Shown here one piece after another: positions 1 to 8,896 of a DNA stretch of 41,707 nt; position 1 is the stretch's first letter, and every line of letters starts with the position of its first letter. The notes under the pieces are model-generated. The model was given only the letters and a program-made list of their open reading frames with translations, did no database searches and had not been told where the DNA came from. The stretch is from Yoonia sediminilitoris (GTDB lineage: Bacteria > Pseudomonadota > Alphaproteobacteria > Rhodobacterales > Rhodobacteraceae): positions 1-41,707 of the forward strand of contig NZ_QBUD01000020.1 of assembly GCF_003058085.1 (NCBI RefSeq). Direction: 5' to 3'. The position numbers and the translations under genes were made by a program.

Positions 1-220
1 GCCAGCTTAACGAGCGCCCCAGAAAGACCTTGCAATACCAAACCCCAGCAGAGAAATTTGAAGCCTGTGTTGCAGCGACCAATTGAAACCACAGGGACAC
101 AGCGGACTTTCACCTGATATTTCCTAATGTCTGCTTTCAATTTAGTTGCGGCAGAAGTTCTCTGACTGCGATCTATCATTTGCGGCTTCACGTTCACGAA
201 TGTCACCTAAACGCTTACTA

Positions 221-261
221 TTGACATGGCCATGACATCGGTGTCATGACATCGGTGTCAT
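221..261 (+). promoter_or_regulatory. Tandem LacI-type operator with possible -35 box
   Basis: Two identical 16-bp palindromes, ATGACATCGGTGTCAT, lie at 232-247 and 246-261 and share two bases. Each has TGACA/TGTCA arms around TCGG, the even-symmetry form typical of LacI-family operators. TTGACA at 221-226 could be a -35 box, which would put the operators over the -10 region; no clear -10 hexamer is visible. The regulator gene starts 55 bases downstream, so autorepression of the whole sugar operon is the simplest reading. Confidence 0.7.
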
Positions 262-315
262 TTACGTGTTGAGCGATTCTAGATCGATTGACGCAGCGGT
301 TTGGGAGGGCTGGTT

Positions 316-1407
316 ATGGCGACAATCTATGATGTTGCACGCGTTGCTGGCGTATCGCCCAAAACCGTGAGCCGTGTGCTGAACGGGGATGCTCCGGTCA
401 AGAAGCACACCAAGGACGCCGTCAACAAAGCGATCACTGAACTTGGCTATGTGCCATCGACCGCCGCACGGGCGATGCGATCAAACAAATCTGGTTTGGT
501 GGGGCTGATCACGGGTGCGATTTCATTGTCTCCGAATCGGTCCGAGAATTCCGGTCTTCCTGATCTTTATATTGTTCAGGGTATCCAACGGGCGATGGAG
601 GCCAGCGGCAGAACGCTGTTGATTGCCGACACGGGCGGGCAGATGGACAGGGTGCCACAGCTTATCCGCACGTTCGAAGAGCACCGCGTCGAAGGGCTTA
701 TCTATGCGGCGGACCACCACCGGCAGGTTTCTTTGCCGGCTGTGTCTGCGTCCACGAAGATGGTCTTGGCGAACTGCTTTGATGACAAGGGAACACCATC
801 TGTGTTGCCCAACGACTATCAAGGCCAATTGAACCTAGTGAACAGCCTGATCGCGAAAGGGCACCGGCGCATTGCATACATTTCGCTTAGCACCCAGCTT
901 GTTGCGACGGGCCTGCGCATTCAGGGATACAAGGACGCGTTAAGCGCCGCCAATATTGAGTTTAACCCATTCCTGCTTGTGCCTGCCGAAGTGGGTATCG
1001 CGGACGATGATGCAGGGGTTCAACTGCTATGGGATGCGATTGACCGCGTTCTTAGCTTGCCCGAACCACCAACCGTTATTTGTTTCGGCAATGACCGAAT
1101 GGCGATGCGCGCCTACGGGATCTTGCGGAGCCGCGGCGTATCGCTGCCAGCTGATCTGTCGGTTGCGGGCTATGACGGCCATCGACTGATTACCGACACC
1201 CTTTACCCGACATTGACCTCAGCCGAGCTGCCCTACGCCGCGATTGGTATTCGCGCTACGGAACTGCTGCTTGGCATAATCAATGGCACCGCAGACGTGC
1301 CCACCCGGCCAATATTGGTGGGTGGCCCCGTAAACCCCGGCAATTCCGTCAAGGATCTGCCAACACCCATTACCAAACTTTCGTCAATAGGGAGGACGAC
1401 CAAATGA
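316..1407 (+). CDS. LacI-family transcriptional regulator of sugar operon
   Basis: Cytoplasmic DNA-binding repressor of about 363 residues, normal for the family. The N-terminus MATIYDVARVAGVSPKTVSR is the LacI helix-turn-helix, followed by the hinge helix (VPSTAARAMR) and a periplasmic-binding-protein-like effector domain to the C-terminus. The ATG at 316 is chosen because GGGAGGG at 303-309 is well placed before it; an in-frame TTG at 301 would put that sequence inside the gene. The stop overlaps the start of the binding-protein gene (ATGA at 1404-1407), so both are on one message. The tandem palindrome just upstream is the probable operator. The effector is likely the imported sugar or its phosphate, which the sequence does not reveal. 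Confidence 0.9.
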   Translation: MATIYDVARVAGVSPKTVSRVLNGDAPVKKHTKDAVNKAITELGYVPSTAARAMRSNKSGLVGLITGAISLSPNRSENSGLPDLYIVQGIQRAMEASGRTLLIADTGGQMDRVPQLIRTFEEHRVEGLIYAADHHRQVSLPAVSASTKMVLANCFDDKGTPSVLPNDYQGQLNLVNSLIAKGHRRIAYISLSTQLVATGLRIQGYKDALSAANIEFNPFLLVPAEVGIADDDAGVQLLWDAIDRVLSLPEPPTVICFGNDRMAMRAYGILRSRGVSLPADLSVAGYDGHRLITDTLYPTLTSAELPYAAIGIRATELLLGIINGTADVPTRPILVGGPVNPGNSVKDLPTPITKLSSIGRTTK

Positions 1408-2663
1408 AACTCGGAATGACTCTGAGTGCAGCACTTGTTGCATCTGTAAGCTGGGCCAGCATGGCATCAGCGCAAACTGAACTGAGCATGTGGTACCACG
1501 GTGCTGGCAACGAAGTCGAAGCCAACATCCTCAACAAGATCGTTGAAGACTTCAACGCCAGCCAGTCCGATTGGACTGTGGTCGTCGAAAGCTTCCCACA
1601 GGAGAGTTATAACGATTCTGTTGTCGCTGCGGCTCTCGCTGGCAACCTGCCAGACATCATCGACGTTGACGGTCCAGTCATGCCGAACTGGGCATGGGCG
1701 GGCTATATGCAGCCACTGAAAATCGACGAAGCGGCCATCGAAGGCTTCTTGCCCGGCCCGTTGGGCTATTGGAATGGCGAGCTTTACTCCGTCGGCCTGT
1801 GGGACGCAGCTGTCGCAATGGTGACACGTCAGTCTACGCTTGATGCACTGGGCCTGCGCACTCCAACGCTTGAGCAGCCTTGGACAGGCGAAGAATTTCA
1901 GGCGGCCCTTGATGTGGCAAAGGATTCTGGCGATTTCGAATATGCGCTCGACCTCGGCATGGCTTGGACAGGTGAGTGGTATCCATATGCCTTCAGCCCC
2001 TTCCTTCAGTCCTTTGGCGGCGACATCGTTGACCGCTCCACGTACACAACAGCCGAAGGTGCTTTGAACGGCCCAGAAGCGCTCGCGTTTGGTGAGTGGT
2101 GGCAGTCCATGTTCGTAGATGGCTATGCACCGGGGACATCTCAGGACCCAGCGGACCGTGACACCGGTTTTGTTGACGGCAAGTATGCGTTCTCTTGGAA
2201 CGGCAACTGGGCGGCATTGAATGCGCTGGAAGCACATGACGACACCCTGTTCTTGCCCGCCCCTGACTTTGGCAACGGTCCAAAAATCGGTGCTGCGTCT
2301 TGGCAGTTCGGTGTGTCCTCTGCCTCCGAGAACCCAGATGGCGCGTCTGCGTTCATCCAGTTCGCTTTGCAGGATCAGTACCTTGCCGATTTCTCAAACG
2401 GCATCGGCCTGATCCCACCAACCGCTGAGTCCGCTGCGATGACTGAGAACTACGGCGAAGATGGTGCAATGGCTGTATTCTTCGATCTGACACAGGCGCA
2501 GGCGCTCGTGCGTCCTGTAACACCTGGGTACGTTGTGTCCGCGAAAGTGTTTGAAAAGGCACTGGCAGACATCGCCAATGGTGCGGATGTTGCTGACACG
2601 CTCGACGCGGCTGTTGATGAAATCAACGCTGACATCGACCGCAACGGGGGCTACGGCCACTAG
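1404..2663 (+). CDS. Sugar ABC transporter substrate-binding protein
   Basis: Periplasmic receptor of a carbohydrate ABC importer, 419 residues, of the maltose-binding-like (cluster B) type. A signal peptide is visible: positive start MKLGM, a hydrophobic stretch, then ASA before Gln24 as the likely cleavage site. The mature part is rich in Trp and acidic residues, as in sugar receptors, with aromatic clusters that could stack on sugar rings (for example AWTGEWYPYAF). It overlaps the regulator gene by four bases and is preceded by AGGGAGGA. A strong hairpin follows before the permease genes, a common arrangement that keeps the receptor in excess. The ligand is probably an oligosaccharide, because a glycosidase lies in the same operon; its identity is unknown. 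Confidence 0.9.
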   Translation: MKLGMTLSAALVASVSWASMASAQTELSMWYHGAGNEVEANILNKIVEDFNASQSDWTVVVESFPQESYNDSVVAAALAGNLPDIIDVDGPVMPNWAWAGYMQPLKIDEAAIEGFLPGPLGYWNGELYSVGLWDAAVAMVTRQSTLDALGLRTPTLEQPWTGEEFQAALDVAKDSGDFEYALDLGMAWTGEWYPYAFSPFLQSFGGDIVDRSTYTTAEGALNGPEALAFGEWWQSMFVDGYAPGTSQDPADRDTGFVDGKYAFSWNGNWAALNALEAHDDTLFLPAPDFGNGPKIGAASWQFGVSSASENPDGASAFIQFALQDQYLADFSNGIGLIPPTAESAAMTENYGEDGAMAVFFDLTQAQALVRPVTPGYVVSAKVFEKALADIANGADVADTLDAAVDEINADIDRNGGYGH

Positions 2664-2682
2664 GGATCGCAATATTCCTCCC

Positions 2683-2706
2683 GGGGGTGGCGGCCACGCC
2701 ATCCCC
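2683..2706 (+). terminator. Intercistronic hairpin after binding-protein gene
   Basis: GGGGGTGGC at 2683-2691 pairs with GCCATCCCC at 2698-2706 (nine pairs, one G-U) around a six-base loop. No T-run follows, so it is more likely an mRNA-stabilising or partially attenuating element than a full terminator. Confidence 0.6.
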
Positions 2707-2734
2707 ATCTCTAACTTACGGAAAGCAGTGAAAA

Positions 2735-3805
2735 ATGGCGTCGAGACTGACAACATCCAACCGCGCGGGCTGGGGCTTCGCACTCCCGGGCTTTGGGTTG
2801 ATCATGATGTTCATCGTGATCCCATTTTTCTTTGCCTTCTACCTGTCGCTGACCAACCAGCGGCTGATTTCCCCGAACCCGACCGAGTTTGTGGGGCTGA
2901 GCAACTATGATCGTTTGCTCAGCATTTCGGTCCTGACGATTGAGCCTGAAGTCGATGATACGGGTGCCGTGGTGCGTGACGATGACGGCGCACCGCAGTA
3001 TCCGCGCGTGCGATCCTTCACCCGCAACAATCCAGATTATCCGGAATATGCAGGCATGCGCGAGTGGTTCCGCTGGCATTCCGGCGACACGGCCAAGGTG
3101 GTGGTGGCCACTGATGTGGTATTCTGGAAATCCCTGCGCAACACGCTGATGTTTGTGCTGATCGTAGCCCCGGTTCAGGCGGGTCTGGCGCTGGTGCTTG
3201 CGCTGTTAGTGAACCAGAAGCTGCGCGGAATAAATATTTACCGTGCCATCTATTTCATGCCTGTCGTGGTCTCGATCGTCGTAGTCTCTCTGCTGTTCCG
3301 GTTCATCTATGACGGCAACGACGGGCTGTTGAACAATATTCTTGGTTTTCTTTCCTTTGGGTGGTTTGAAGGCCGCGATTGGCTCGGCAACCAAGACACA
3401 GCCCTTGGTGCGATCAAGGCAATGTCGATCTGGCAAGCGGTCGGGTTCCACATGGTCATTTGGCTGTCAGGCCTGCAAACGATCTCGCCTACACTCTATG
3501 AGGCATCGTCCATCGAGGGCGCATCCAAATGGCAGACCTTCCGCTATGTCACATGGCCGGGGCTGCGCAACACGGCCGTGTTGGTCATCATCGTGATCAC
3601 CATGCAGGCCTTCGCCCTGTTTGCACAGATCGACGTTATGACAAACGGCGGGCCATTGGACAGCACCACAACCTTGGTTTTCCAAGCCGTCGAGCGCGGC
3701 TACGGCAAACAGGATATTTCGGGAGCCTCGGCGATCTCTGTCGTCTTGTTCCTGATCGTACTGAGCATCTCACTTATTCAACGCTATATCACGAGGGCGC
3801 GGTAA
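2735..3805 (+). CDS. Sugar ABC transporter permease (MalF-like)
   Basis: Inner-membrane permease of 356 residues. Transmembrane segments are visible at about residues 10-32, 130-155, 168-190, 230-250, 285-310 and 330-350. The EAA loop that contacts the ATPase is recognisable as YEASSIEGASKWQTFRYVTWPGL near residues 250-272. A soluble periplasmic insertion of roughly 75 residues after the first segment (PEVDDTGAVVRDDDG onwards) is longer than in the shortest family members. The start ATG follows GGAAAG at 2720-2725. It ends one base before the second permease, with which it should form the transmembrane heterodimer. Confidence 0.9.
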   Translation: MASRLTTSNRAGWGFALPGFGLIMMFIVIPFFFAFYLSLTNQRLISPNPTEFVGLSNYDRLLSISVLTIEPEVDDTGAVVRDDDGAPQYPRVRSFTRNNPDYPEYAGMREWFRWHSGDTAKVVVATDVVFWKSLRNTLMFVLIVAPVQAGLALVLALLVNQKLRGINIYRAIYFMPVVVSIVVVSLLFRFIYDGNDGLLNNILGFLSFGWFEGRDWLGNQDTALGAIKAMSIWQAVGFHMVIWLSGLQTISPTLYEASSIEGASKWQTFRYVTWPGLRNTAVLVIIVITMQAFALFAQIDVMTNGGPLDSTTTLVFQAVERGYGKQDISGASAISVVLFLIVLSISLIQRYITRAR

Positions 3806-3806
3806 C

Positions 3807-4685
3807 ATGGCTGCTATCAATCAAGACAACCACGGTCTGCGCCTTGCCATGCGCTATGTCGTCCTGACCCTACTAGCGGTGGTGTTCATCTTCCCGCTGC
3901 TGTTCATGGTCATGTCAAGCTTCAAGCCAGACCTGCAATTGCTGCGGGATACGTCCAGCTTGCGGGCCTTCTTGCCGGTCGGTGACATCAGCCTGAACAA
4001 CTATTATGACGCGTTTGCCCGCGCCCCGATCGGTCTGTTCGTCTTTAACTCTGTGCTGGTGACAGGAGTGACTGTTCTGCTGAGCTTGTTCTTTTGTTCA
4101 CTGGCCGCATTTTCGTTCGTCTATCTGAACTGGAAAGGCCGTGATCTGGCACTGACGATCATTATCGCAACGCTGATTATCCCGTTCGAAACCATCGCCA
4201 TCCCACTTTTGTTGTTAGTGTCCAAGCTGCCATGGATCGGGCTGGAGGGGGTCCAGATTGGCTGGCTCGACAGTTACCACGTCCAGATTATCCCATGGAT
4301 CGCAGACGGCTTGACGGTTTTCCTATTCGTTCAATACTTCAAAGACCTGCCAAACGAGCTGATCGAAGCCAGCCGCGTTGAAGGTGCCACGTGGTGGCAG
4401 ATTTACCGCAAGGTCGTTATGCCGCTCTCCGGTCCCGTCATTGCAACCGCCGCAATCCTGAAGTTTCTCGTGATGTATAATCAATACCTCTGGCCACTAA
4501 TCGTTGTGCAACAGGAAACCTACCGCCCCGTAATGGTTGGTCTGCAATACTTCTTCCAGCTCAATATCTCATGGGGTGAAATCATGGCCTATCTGACGAT
4601 CATCACGGTGCCCGTCCTGGCCTTCTATTTGATACTGCAACGGGCGTTCATTGCATCGATTGCCTCAACCGGCGTGAAAGGCTAA
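3807..4685 (+). CDS. Sugar ABC transporter permease (MalG-like)
   Basis: Second inner-membrane permease, 292 residues, normal for MalG-type proteins. Six hydrophobic segments are visible, and the EAA loop reads IEASRVEGATWWQIYRKVVMPLSGP at about residues 188-212. The C-terminal AFIASIASTGVKG matches the usual MalG-type ending (RxFVxGLTxGAVKG). It starts one base after the stop of the first permease and ends three bases before the glycosidase gene, so translation of the four genes is probably coupled. Confidence 0.92.
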   Translation: MAAINQDNHGLRLAMRYVVLTLLAVVFIFPLLFMVMSSFKPDLQLLRDTSSLRAFLPVGDISLNNYYDAFARAPIGLFVFNSVLVTGVTVLLSLFFCSLAAFSFVYLNWKGRDLALTIIIATLIIPFETIAIPLLLLVSKLPWIGLEGVQIGWLDSYHVQIIPWIADGLTVFLFVQYFKDLPNELIEASRVEGATWWQIYRKVVMPLSGPVIATAAILKFLVMYNQYLWPLIVVQQETYRPVMVGLQYFFQLNISWGEIMAYLTIITVPVLAFYLILQRAFIASIASTGVKG

Positions 4686-4688
4686 ATC

Positions 4689-5672
4689 ATGGTTCTCGCA
4701 CTCAAAGACCACTTCGTTTGGGACAGCTGGTATGTCTATGATGGTGAAAAATACCACTGCTATTTCCTGAAAGCGCCCCGTTCAATTGGCGATCCGGAGC
4801 TGCGTCATGTCAACGTATCCTATGGTCATGCGACCAGCACGGATCTGGTGAATTGGGATCACCTTGGTGAATGCTTCCGGCCATCGGAGGACGGTTGGGA
4901 CAACTACACCACATGGACAGGGTCAGTGGTGCGCGGCAACGATGATCTGTGGCACCTGTATTATACCGGCACTCGCCAGAACGACCCGCAATTGGCGCAA
5001 AAGATCGGTCACGCGACCTCAACCGATTTGCATAACTGGGAACGGGTCGGTGACGGGCTGATCCTCGATCTGGTCGGGCTGAACGCACACCACTACGAGG
5101 TTGATGTGTCTAACGGGGAATGGCATGACCGCGCCATGCGCGATCCATGGGTCATGCCGGACCCGGAAGGGGACGGGTGGCTGATGTATTTCACCGCGCG
5201 CGCGCCCGGTGTGGCAGAGGCGAACGACGCTGGTTGCATCGGATTTGCCACATCACAGGATGGATATAACTGGACGTTGGAGCCGCCTGTCTTCGTAGGG
5301 GGCTTCGGGCAACTTGAGGTCCCGCAGGTCTTTGAAAAGAAAGGCACTTGGTATTGCCTGTTTTGTACCGCCAACAACCACTACTCCGAAGAACAAACTA
5401 GCTTGCGCCCCGTCGTAACAGGCAACCACTACCTGATCGGGGACAGCCCTCGTGGCCCGTGGCGTATTGCCCCCGGTTTCCTTGATGGGACTCAACCCTG
5501 TACCCGCTATGCCGCCCGCATTGTGGATACGGATGACGGCATGTTCATCCTTGGCTTTGCAGACAGACCAAATGGCATCGATTTCATTGGCCACATCATG
5601 GACCCTGAGCCGGTTGAAATCACAGAAGACGGGCATCTGATTATCCCGCCCAAATTGAAAGCAGCAGAATAA
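4689..5672 (+). CDS. Five-bladed beta-propeller glycosidase, GH32/GH68-like
   Basis: Predicted cytoplasmic glycoside hydrolase of 327 residues without a signal peptide. Repeated blade motifs (GHATSTDLVNWDHLG, GHATSTDLHNWERVG, GFATSQDGYNWTLEP) show a beta-propeller. Candidate catalytic residues in the clan GH-J pattern are Asp12 (VWDSWYV), Asp152 in an RDPWV motif, and Glu210 (LEVPQVF). This fits beta-fructoside or related hydrolysis, but GH43-type propellers share the fold and substrate cannot be assigned. It sits between the permease and ATPase genes of the importer and overlaps the ATPase start by one base (TAATG), so it probably cleaves the sugar after uptake. Confidence 0.75.
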   Translation: MVLALKDHFVWDSWYVYDGEKYHCYFLKAPRSIGDPELRHVNVSYGHATSTDLVNWDHLGECFRPSEDGWDNYTTWTGSVVRGNDDLWHLYYTGTRQNDPQLAQKIGHATSTDLHNWERVGDGLILDLVGLNAHHYEVDVSNGEWHDRAMRDPWVMPDPEGDGWLMYFTARAPGVAEANDAGCIGFATSQDGYNWTLEPPVFVGGFGQLEVPQVFEKKGTWYCLFCTANNHYSEEQTSLRPVVTGNHYLIGDSPRGPWRIAPGFLDGTQPCTRYAARIVDTDDGMFILGFADRPNGIDFIGHIMDPEPVEITEDGHLIIPPKLKAAE

Positions 5673-6742
5673 TGGCTACCGTCAAACTTCGCGATATCCG
5701 CAAAAGCTATGGCAAGGTTGAGGTCATCAAAGGTGTCGATATCGATATCGAAGACGGTGAGTTCGTCGTGTTCGTCGGCCCGTCCGGCTGTGGCAAATCC
5801 ACATTGCTGCGCATGATCGCTGGGCTTGAGGACATCACCGATGGCACGCTCGAAATCGACGGTCAGCGGATGAACGATCTAGAACCCTCCAAGCGCGGCA
5901 TTGCGATGGTCTTCCAATCCTACGCCATTTTCCCGCATATGACCGTGCGTGAAAACGTGGCCTTCGGTTTGACCATCAACAAGGTGAACAAGGCCGAGAA
6001 GTCAGCGAAAGTTGCCGAAGCTGCACGTATCTTGCAGATGGAACACCTGATGGACCGACGCCCGTCGGAACTCTCTGGCGGTCAACGCCAGCGCGTCGCC
6101 ATTGGCCGTGCCATTGTTCGTGATCCTAAAGTGTTCTTGTTCGATGAACCCCTTTCAAACCTCGATGCCGCCCTTCGCATGGATATGCGAATGGAAATCG
6201 GCAAGCTGCACCAAGACCTTGGCGCGTCGATGATCTACGTCACCCACGATCAGGTCGAAGCGATGACATTGGCAGACAAGATCGTTGTTTTGAAAGACGG
6301 CTTGGTCATGCAGGCCGGTGCCCCGATGGAGTTGTACCACGAACCCGCTAATCTGTTCGTCGCTGGGTTCCTTGGCGCGCCGTCGATGAATTTTTTAAAG
6401 GTCACGGTCGAAGATGTCGGTGACGACTGGGTGCAGGTGACCAGCGACGCTCTCGCCAGCGTGAAAGTCCCCAACAAAGGCCGTCGCTTCACCAAAGGGC
6501 AGGCGGCCACGCTGGGAGTACGCCCACAGTATTTGATGGCTGCCCCTGATGGACAGGGCATGCTGAACGGCAAAGTCATACTGACCGAACGGTTGGGTAG
6601 TGAAACGGTCGTGAACCTTGCCGTCTCGGATGGAACGACACTGATAGCCGCCATTGCCGAAGATGCCGTGTTGGCGCCCGGAGACGATATGGCGTGGACG
6701 TTTGATCCAGCCTCGGCCCACGCATTTCCCGAAGTTGACTAA
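5672..6742 (+). CDS. Sugar ABC transporter ATPase (MalK/UgpC type)
   Basis: Cytoplasmic ATP-binding subunit, 356 residues, that powers the importer. The motifs are complete: Walker A GPSGCGKST (36-44), Q-loop Gln82, signature LSGGQ (134-138), Walker B VFLFDEP (154-160), D-loop SNLDA and H-loop His192. A TOBE-type regulatory domain follows from about residue 240. Last gene of the operon, with its ATG sharing a base with the stop of the glycosidase gene. As with other MalK-type subunits, one homodimer would serve the two permeases. A short hairpin lies 36 bases past the stop. Confidence 0.95.
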   Translation: MATVKLRDIRKSYGKVEVIKGVDIDIEDGEFVVFVGPSGCGKSTLLRMIAGLEDITDGTLEIDGQRMNDLEPSKRGIAMVFQSYAIFPHMTVRENVAFGLTINKVNKAEKSAKVAEAARILQMEHLMDRRPSELSGGQRQRVAIGRAIVRDPKVFLFDEPLSNLDAALRMDMRMEIGKLHQDLGASMIYVTHDQVEAMTLADKIVVLKDGLVMQAGAPMELYHEPANLFVAGFLGAPSMNFLKVTVEDVGDDWVQVTSDALASVKVPNKGRRFTKGQAATLGVRPQYLMAAPDGQGMLNGKVILTERLGSETVVNLAVSDGTTLIAAIAEDAVLAPGDDMAWTFDPASAHAFPEVD

Positions 6743-6777
6743 TCACGCGTCGGTTCTGAAAAAATTCCCCAGAGCCG

Positions 6778-6799
6778 CGCCTTTTTAGCCGAAAAGGCG
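6778..6799 (+). terminator. Hairpin at end of sugar operon
   Basis: CGCCTTTT at 6778-6785 pairs with AAAAGGCG at 6792-6799 around a six-base loop. It is the only clear hairpin between the importer operon and the convergent DUF3179 gene. There is no U-run beyond the stem, so termination strength is uncertain. Confidence 0.4.
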
Positions 6800-6931
6800 T
6801 CGACTGAAACGTTCACTTTGGGTTTCGACAGGACACCGTGAAAGCAGTCGTTCGTATGTCCTGCAGCATCTGACGTTTTGGGCTCGAAGCAGATCTTCGC
6901 TGCTAAGGGAATCAAAGACCGCTTTGGGCCG

Positions 6932-7939
6932 TCAGTCCCCGAGCATCCAGCTGCCTTCGGGGTGGAAGGCGTGAAACGCGAAAGCGAAGGGGATGTCGTA
7001 CACCACATCCCGATCCTGCTCATCGCGGACACGGACATTACCCACCTCGCGCCCCTGCCGGATGTTTCCGGTATCGAGCGCGGAGGCCTGCCCCTCGGCC
7101 CAACTCAGCGTCAGGCCTGCTTCGGTGATCGTACGCTCGCGAGACAGGCGCGTCAGTGGCCAGGCTCGGTTACCAACCCGGACGACGCGTTCCAGTGGTG
7201 GAATACCTTGCGGCGGGTCCTCGCCTGAATAAAGGAAGGGCTGTGTCGTGTCGTATTGGCGATATGGATTGGTGCCGTAAGCCCGGCGCCAGTTCGGCTG
7301 GTCGAGAACAAGTCCGTCTGGATGTGTGTGGCGGAACGCCGCCCAGCTTTCCATCCAGGCCGGAAGCTGAGTCAGAGCACGTCCCGACATCTCGCCCGCG
7401 ATACCTTCTCCTATTGCCTGCTGCCACCAGCTTTCTGTCTGGTGGTCGTACATGATCATGTCCGAATGACGCAGTAAGCCGGAGACGCCAAAGGTCAGAG
7501 TCCGTCCGCCCAGTAGACCGTCGAAGACCATTCCAGCGTTGCATAGCGGGCAGAAGGTGACGGTGATTGGTTGTCCATCCACTACGTCGTTTACGATCTC
7601 GTGCCACATAAGATAGCGTATCGGATAGGCACGGGCAGGACCGTCGTCCGGCACGTAGGTCATGACCGGTTCGCGGCCATCGAGCCGCGTCTCCTCGGAA
7701 GCGCGGATAAAGCTGGGATCGAGGATAGCCGGGATCCCGTCGCGCGGCGGCCCACCCGAGATGACCTCGCCAAGGTCGATGGCGAGGCGCGAGAAATCCG
7801 TGTTCGGCCAGGCAGCATCAAAAAGGGTCACCTGTGCCGCAGCAGGTGTAGCGGCCAGCAGGGGCAGCGTGGCAAGAACCTTCAGAAAGTAGCGCCGTGC
7901 TCCGAAGGGTTGCTTGGGCGTCATGTGGGCTCTGGTCAT
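6932..7939 (-). CDS. Exported DUF3179 domain protein
   Basis: 335-residue protein with a DUF3179 domain, a family of unknown function. The N-terminus has ARRYFLK before a hydrophobic stretch and an ATPAAAQ cleavage region, resembling a twin-arginine signal, so export to the periplasm is likely. The family hallmark TFCPLCNAGMVFD is present at about residues 127-139, with a nearby YLMWHEIVND segment. The start at 7939 has GGAG nine bases upstream; an ATG five codons later is an alternative. It looks richer in G+C than its neighbours and is isolated, converging on the sugar operon. The Cys pair in CPLC could bind a metal or cofactor, which is inference only. Confidence 0.8.
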   Translation of the reverse strand: MTRAHMTPKQPFGARRYFLKVLATLPLLAATPAAAQVTLFDAAWPNTDFSRLAIDLGEVISGGPPRDGIPAILDPSFIRASEETRLDGREPVMTYVPDDGPARAYPIRYLMWHEIVNDVVDGQPITVTFCPLCNAGMVFDGLLGGRTLTFGVSGLLRHSDMIMYDHQTESWWQQAIGEGIAGEMSGRALTQLPAWMESWAAFRHTHPDGLVLDQPNWRRAYGTNPYRQYDTTQPFLYSGEDPPQGIPPLERVVRVGNRAWPLTRLSRERTITEAGLTLSWAEGQASALDTGNIRQGREVGNVRVRDEQDRDVVYDIPFAFAFHAFHPEGSWMLGD

Positions 7940-8144
7940 GGCGAAAGCTCCAGTCAGGTCAACAACGGCAGATTAGACCATCCCGCGATCACACCGCATA
8001 CACACTTGCGTCAGCCTCCCTCACCGAAAACTCCTCCATGTTTGCGCAGAGTCTATCCCATAGCGTTTTGGTGTCCGTCGCCATGTAAAATGGAACATCA
8101 GAGCGGCTTGAGCATTGGAGGCTCTGGCTCGTTTGTGTGATTGA

Positions 8145-8355
8145 TTATGCGGCTTGTTTTTGATGTTGCAAGCGACGGTGTTGGATTGTCTGTTTCTTGA
8201 TCTTCTTCCTTTCCCTGAGAATGGCTTTGTCGCGGCCGAAGTAGACGTCGGCGGGTGTGACGTTGTTGAGGCTCTCGTGGTAACGCTGGTTGTTGTAATA
8301 CTCGACGAAGGCCCCGTTTTGGCGTTCGAGATCACCGGGTATGGAACAGGTTTTC
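8145..8355 (-). pseudogene. IS3-family transposase (OrfB) C-terminal remnant
   Basis: On the minus strand this reads PGDLERQNGAFVEYYNNQRY and continues through NVTPADVYFGRDKAIL to a basic tail ending HQKQAA and a TAA stop. It is the end of an IS3-type DDE integrase domain, including the region after the last catalytic Glu. Upstream, GAAAACCTGTTCCAT preserves the expected ENxxx segment before PGDLE, but an extra base breaks the frame and the rest of the transposase is gone. No orfA or paired terminal repeat is visible. It is a non-autonomous relic marking past insertion between the DUF3179 gene and the repeat-rich segment. Confidence 0.8.
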
Positions 8356-8896
8356 TATGCTGAATGACGGGGCACTTAGGTTGAGCCAACAGACTGCTCG
8401 AACGTGCTGTGCAATGTCTGACGTCAGAGCTCTTTTGGCACTTCTTGTTCGGGAATACCTCTCCATCCCCTTTTTCATAGGAGTTGCTCGGTCTTCCCTT
8501 TGCCACGCCGAAAGTGCGCGTAGGTTCGGTCAAGGTCAATGCGCCCTCCCGCAACCAAAATAAACACAACCAATCAATGCGTTAACAGCCACCTTCGGGT
8601 GGCGCTTTGCGTTGGCAAATCCCAGCTGGAAGCACTGTGGAAGCAACCAAAGCGAAATCACAGGTGCGGCAGCCAAGCAACGCGCAACGGTGAACCGTAC
8701 ATCCGACCGTTCCCACGAAAGCCTATGGTCGAGCCTCATAGCCCATAGAAATTTGACGTACCGCAGCCCGTCGTAACCCTCCGCAATCAACGTGGATCCA
8801 CCCAACCGTTCCATTCCCGTAAGTTATCCGTTCCGAACCGTGCGACCAACCGTCGGCAACGGCTCATCCAACCGCACAAATCAATGGGATACGAAA
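8356..8896. other. 540-base stretch without a recognisable gene
   Basis: No reading frame here has protein-like composition or a convincing ribosome site. It lies between the IS3 remnant and a small plus-strand gene and may be decayed sequence. The only structured element seen is the UUCG-capped hairpin at 8588-8603. Confidence 0.5.
8588..8603 (+). terminator. GCCACC-TTCG-GGTGGC hairpin
   Basis: Six-pair perfect stem capped by the very stable TTCG tetraloop, followed by GCTTT. The short T-run makes it a weak candidate rho-independent terminator on the plus strand. Reading leftwards there is no T-run, so it does not obviously serve the minus-strand remnant. Confidence 0.4.

Noticed and set aside
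1467..2237. 256-residue minus-strand frame opposite the sugar-binding protein
   Set aside because: It is a mirror of a well-supported gene and has no ribosome site.
8021..8569. 182-residue minus-strand frame over the IS3 remnant
   Set aside because: The IS3 integrase sequence is read in a different frame from this one; this frame is Ser/Thr-rich by chance.
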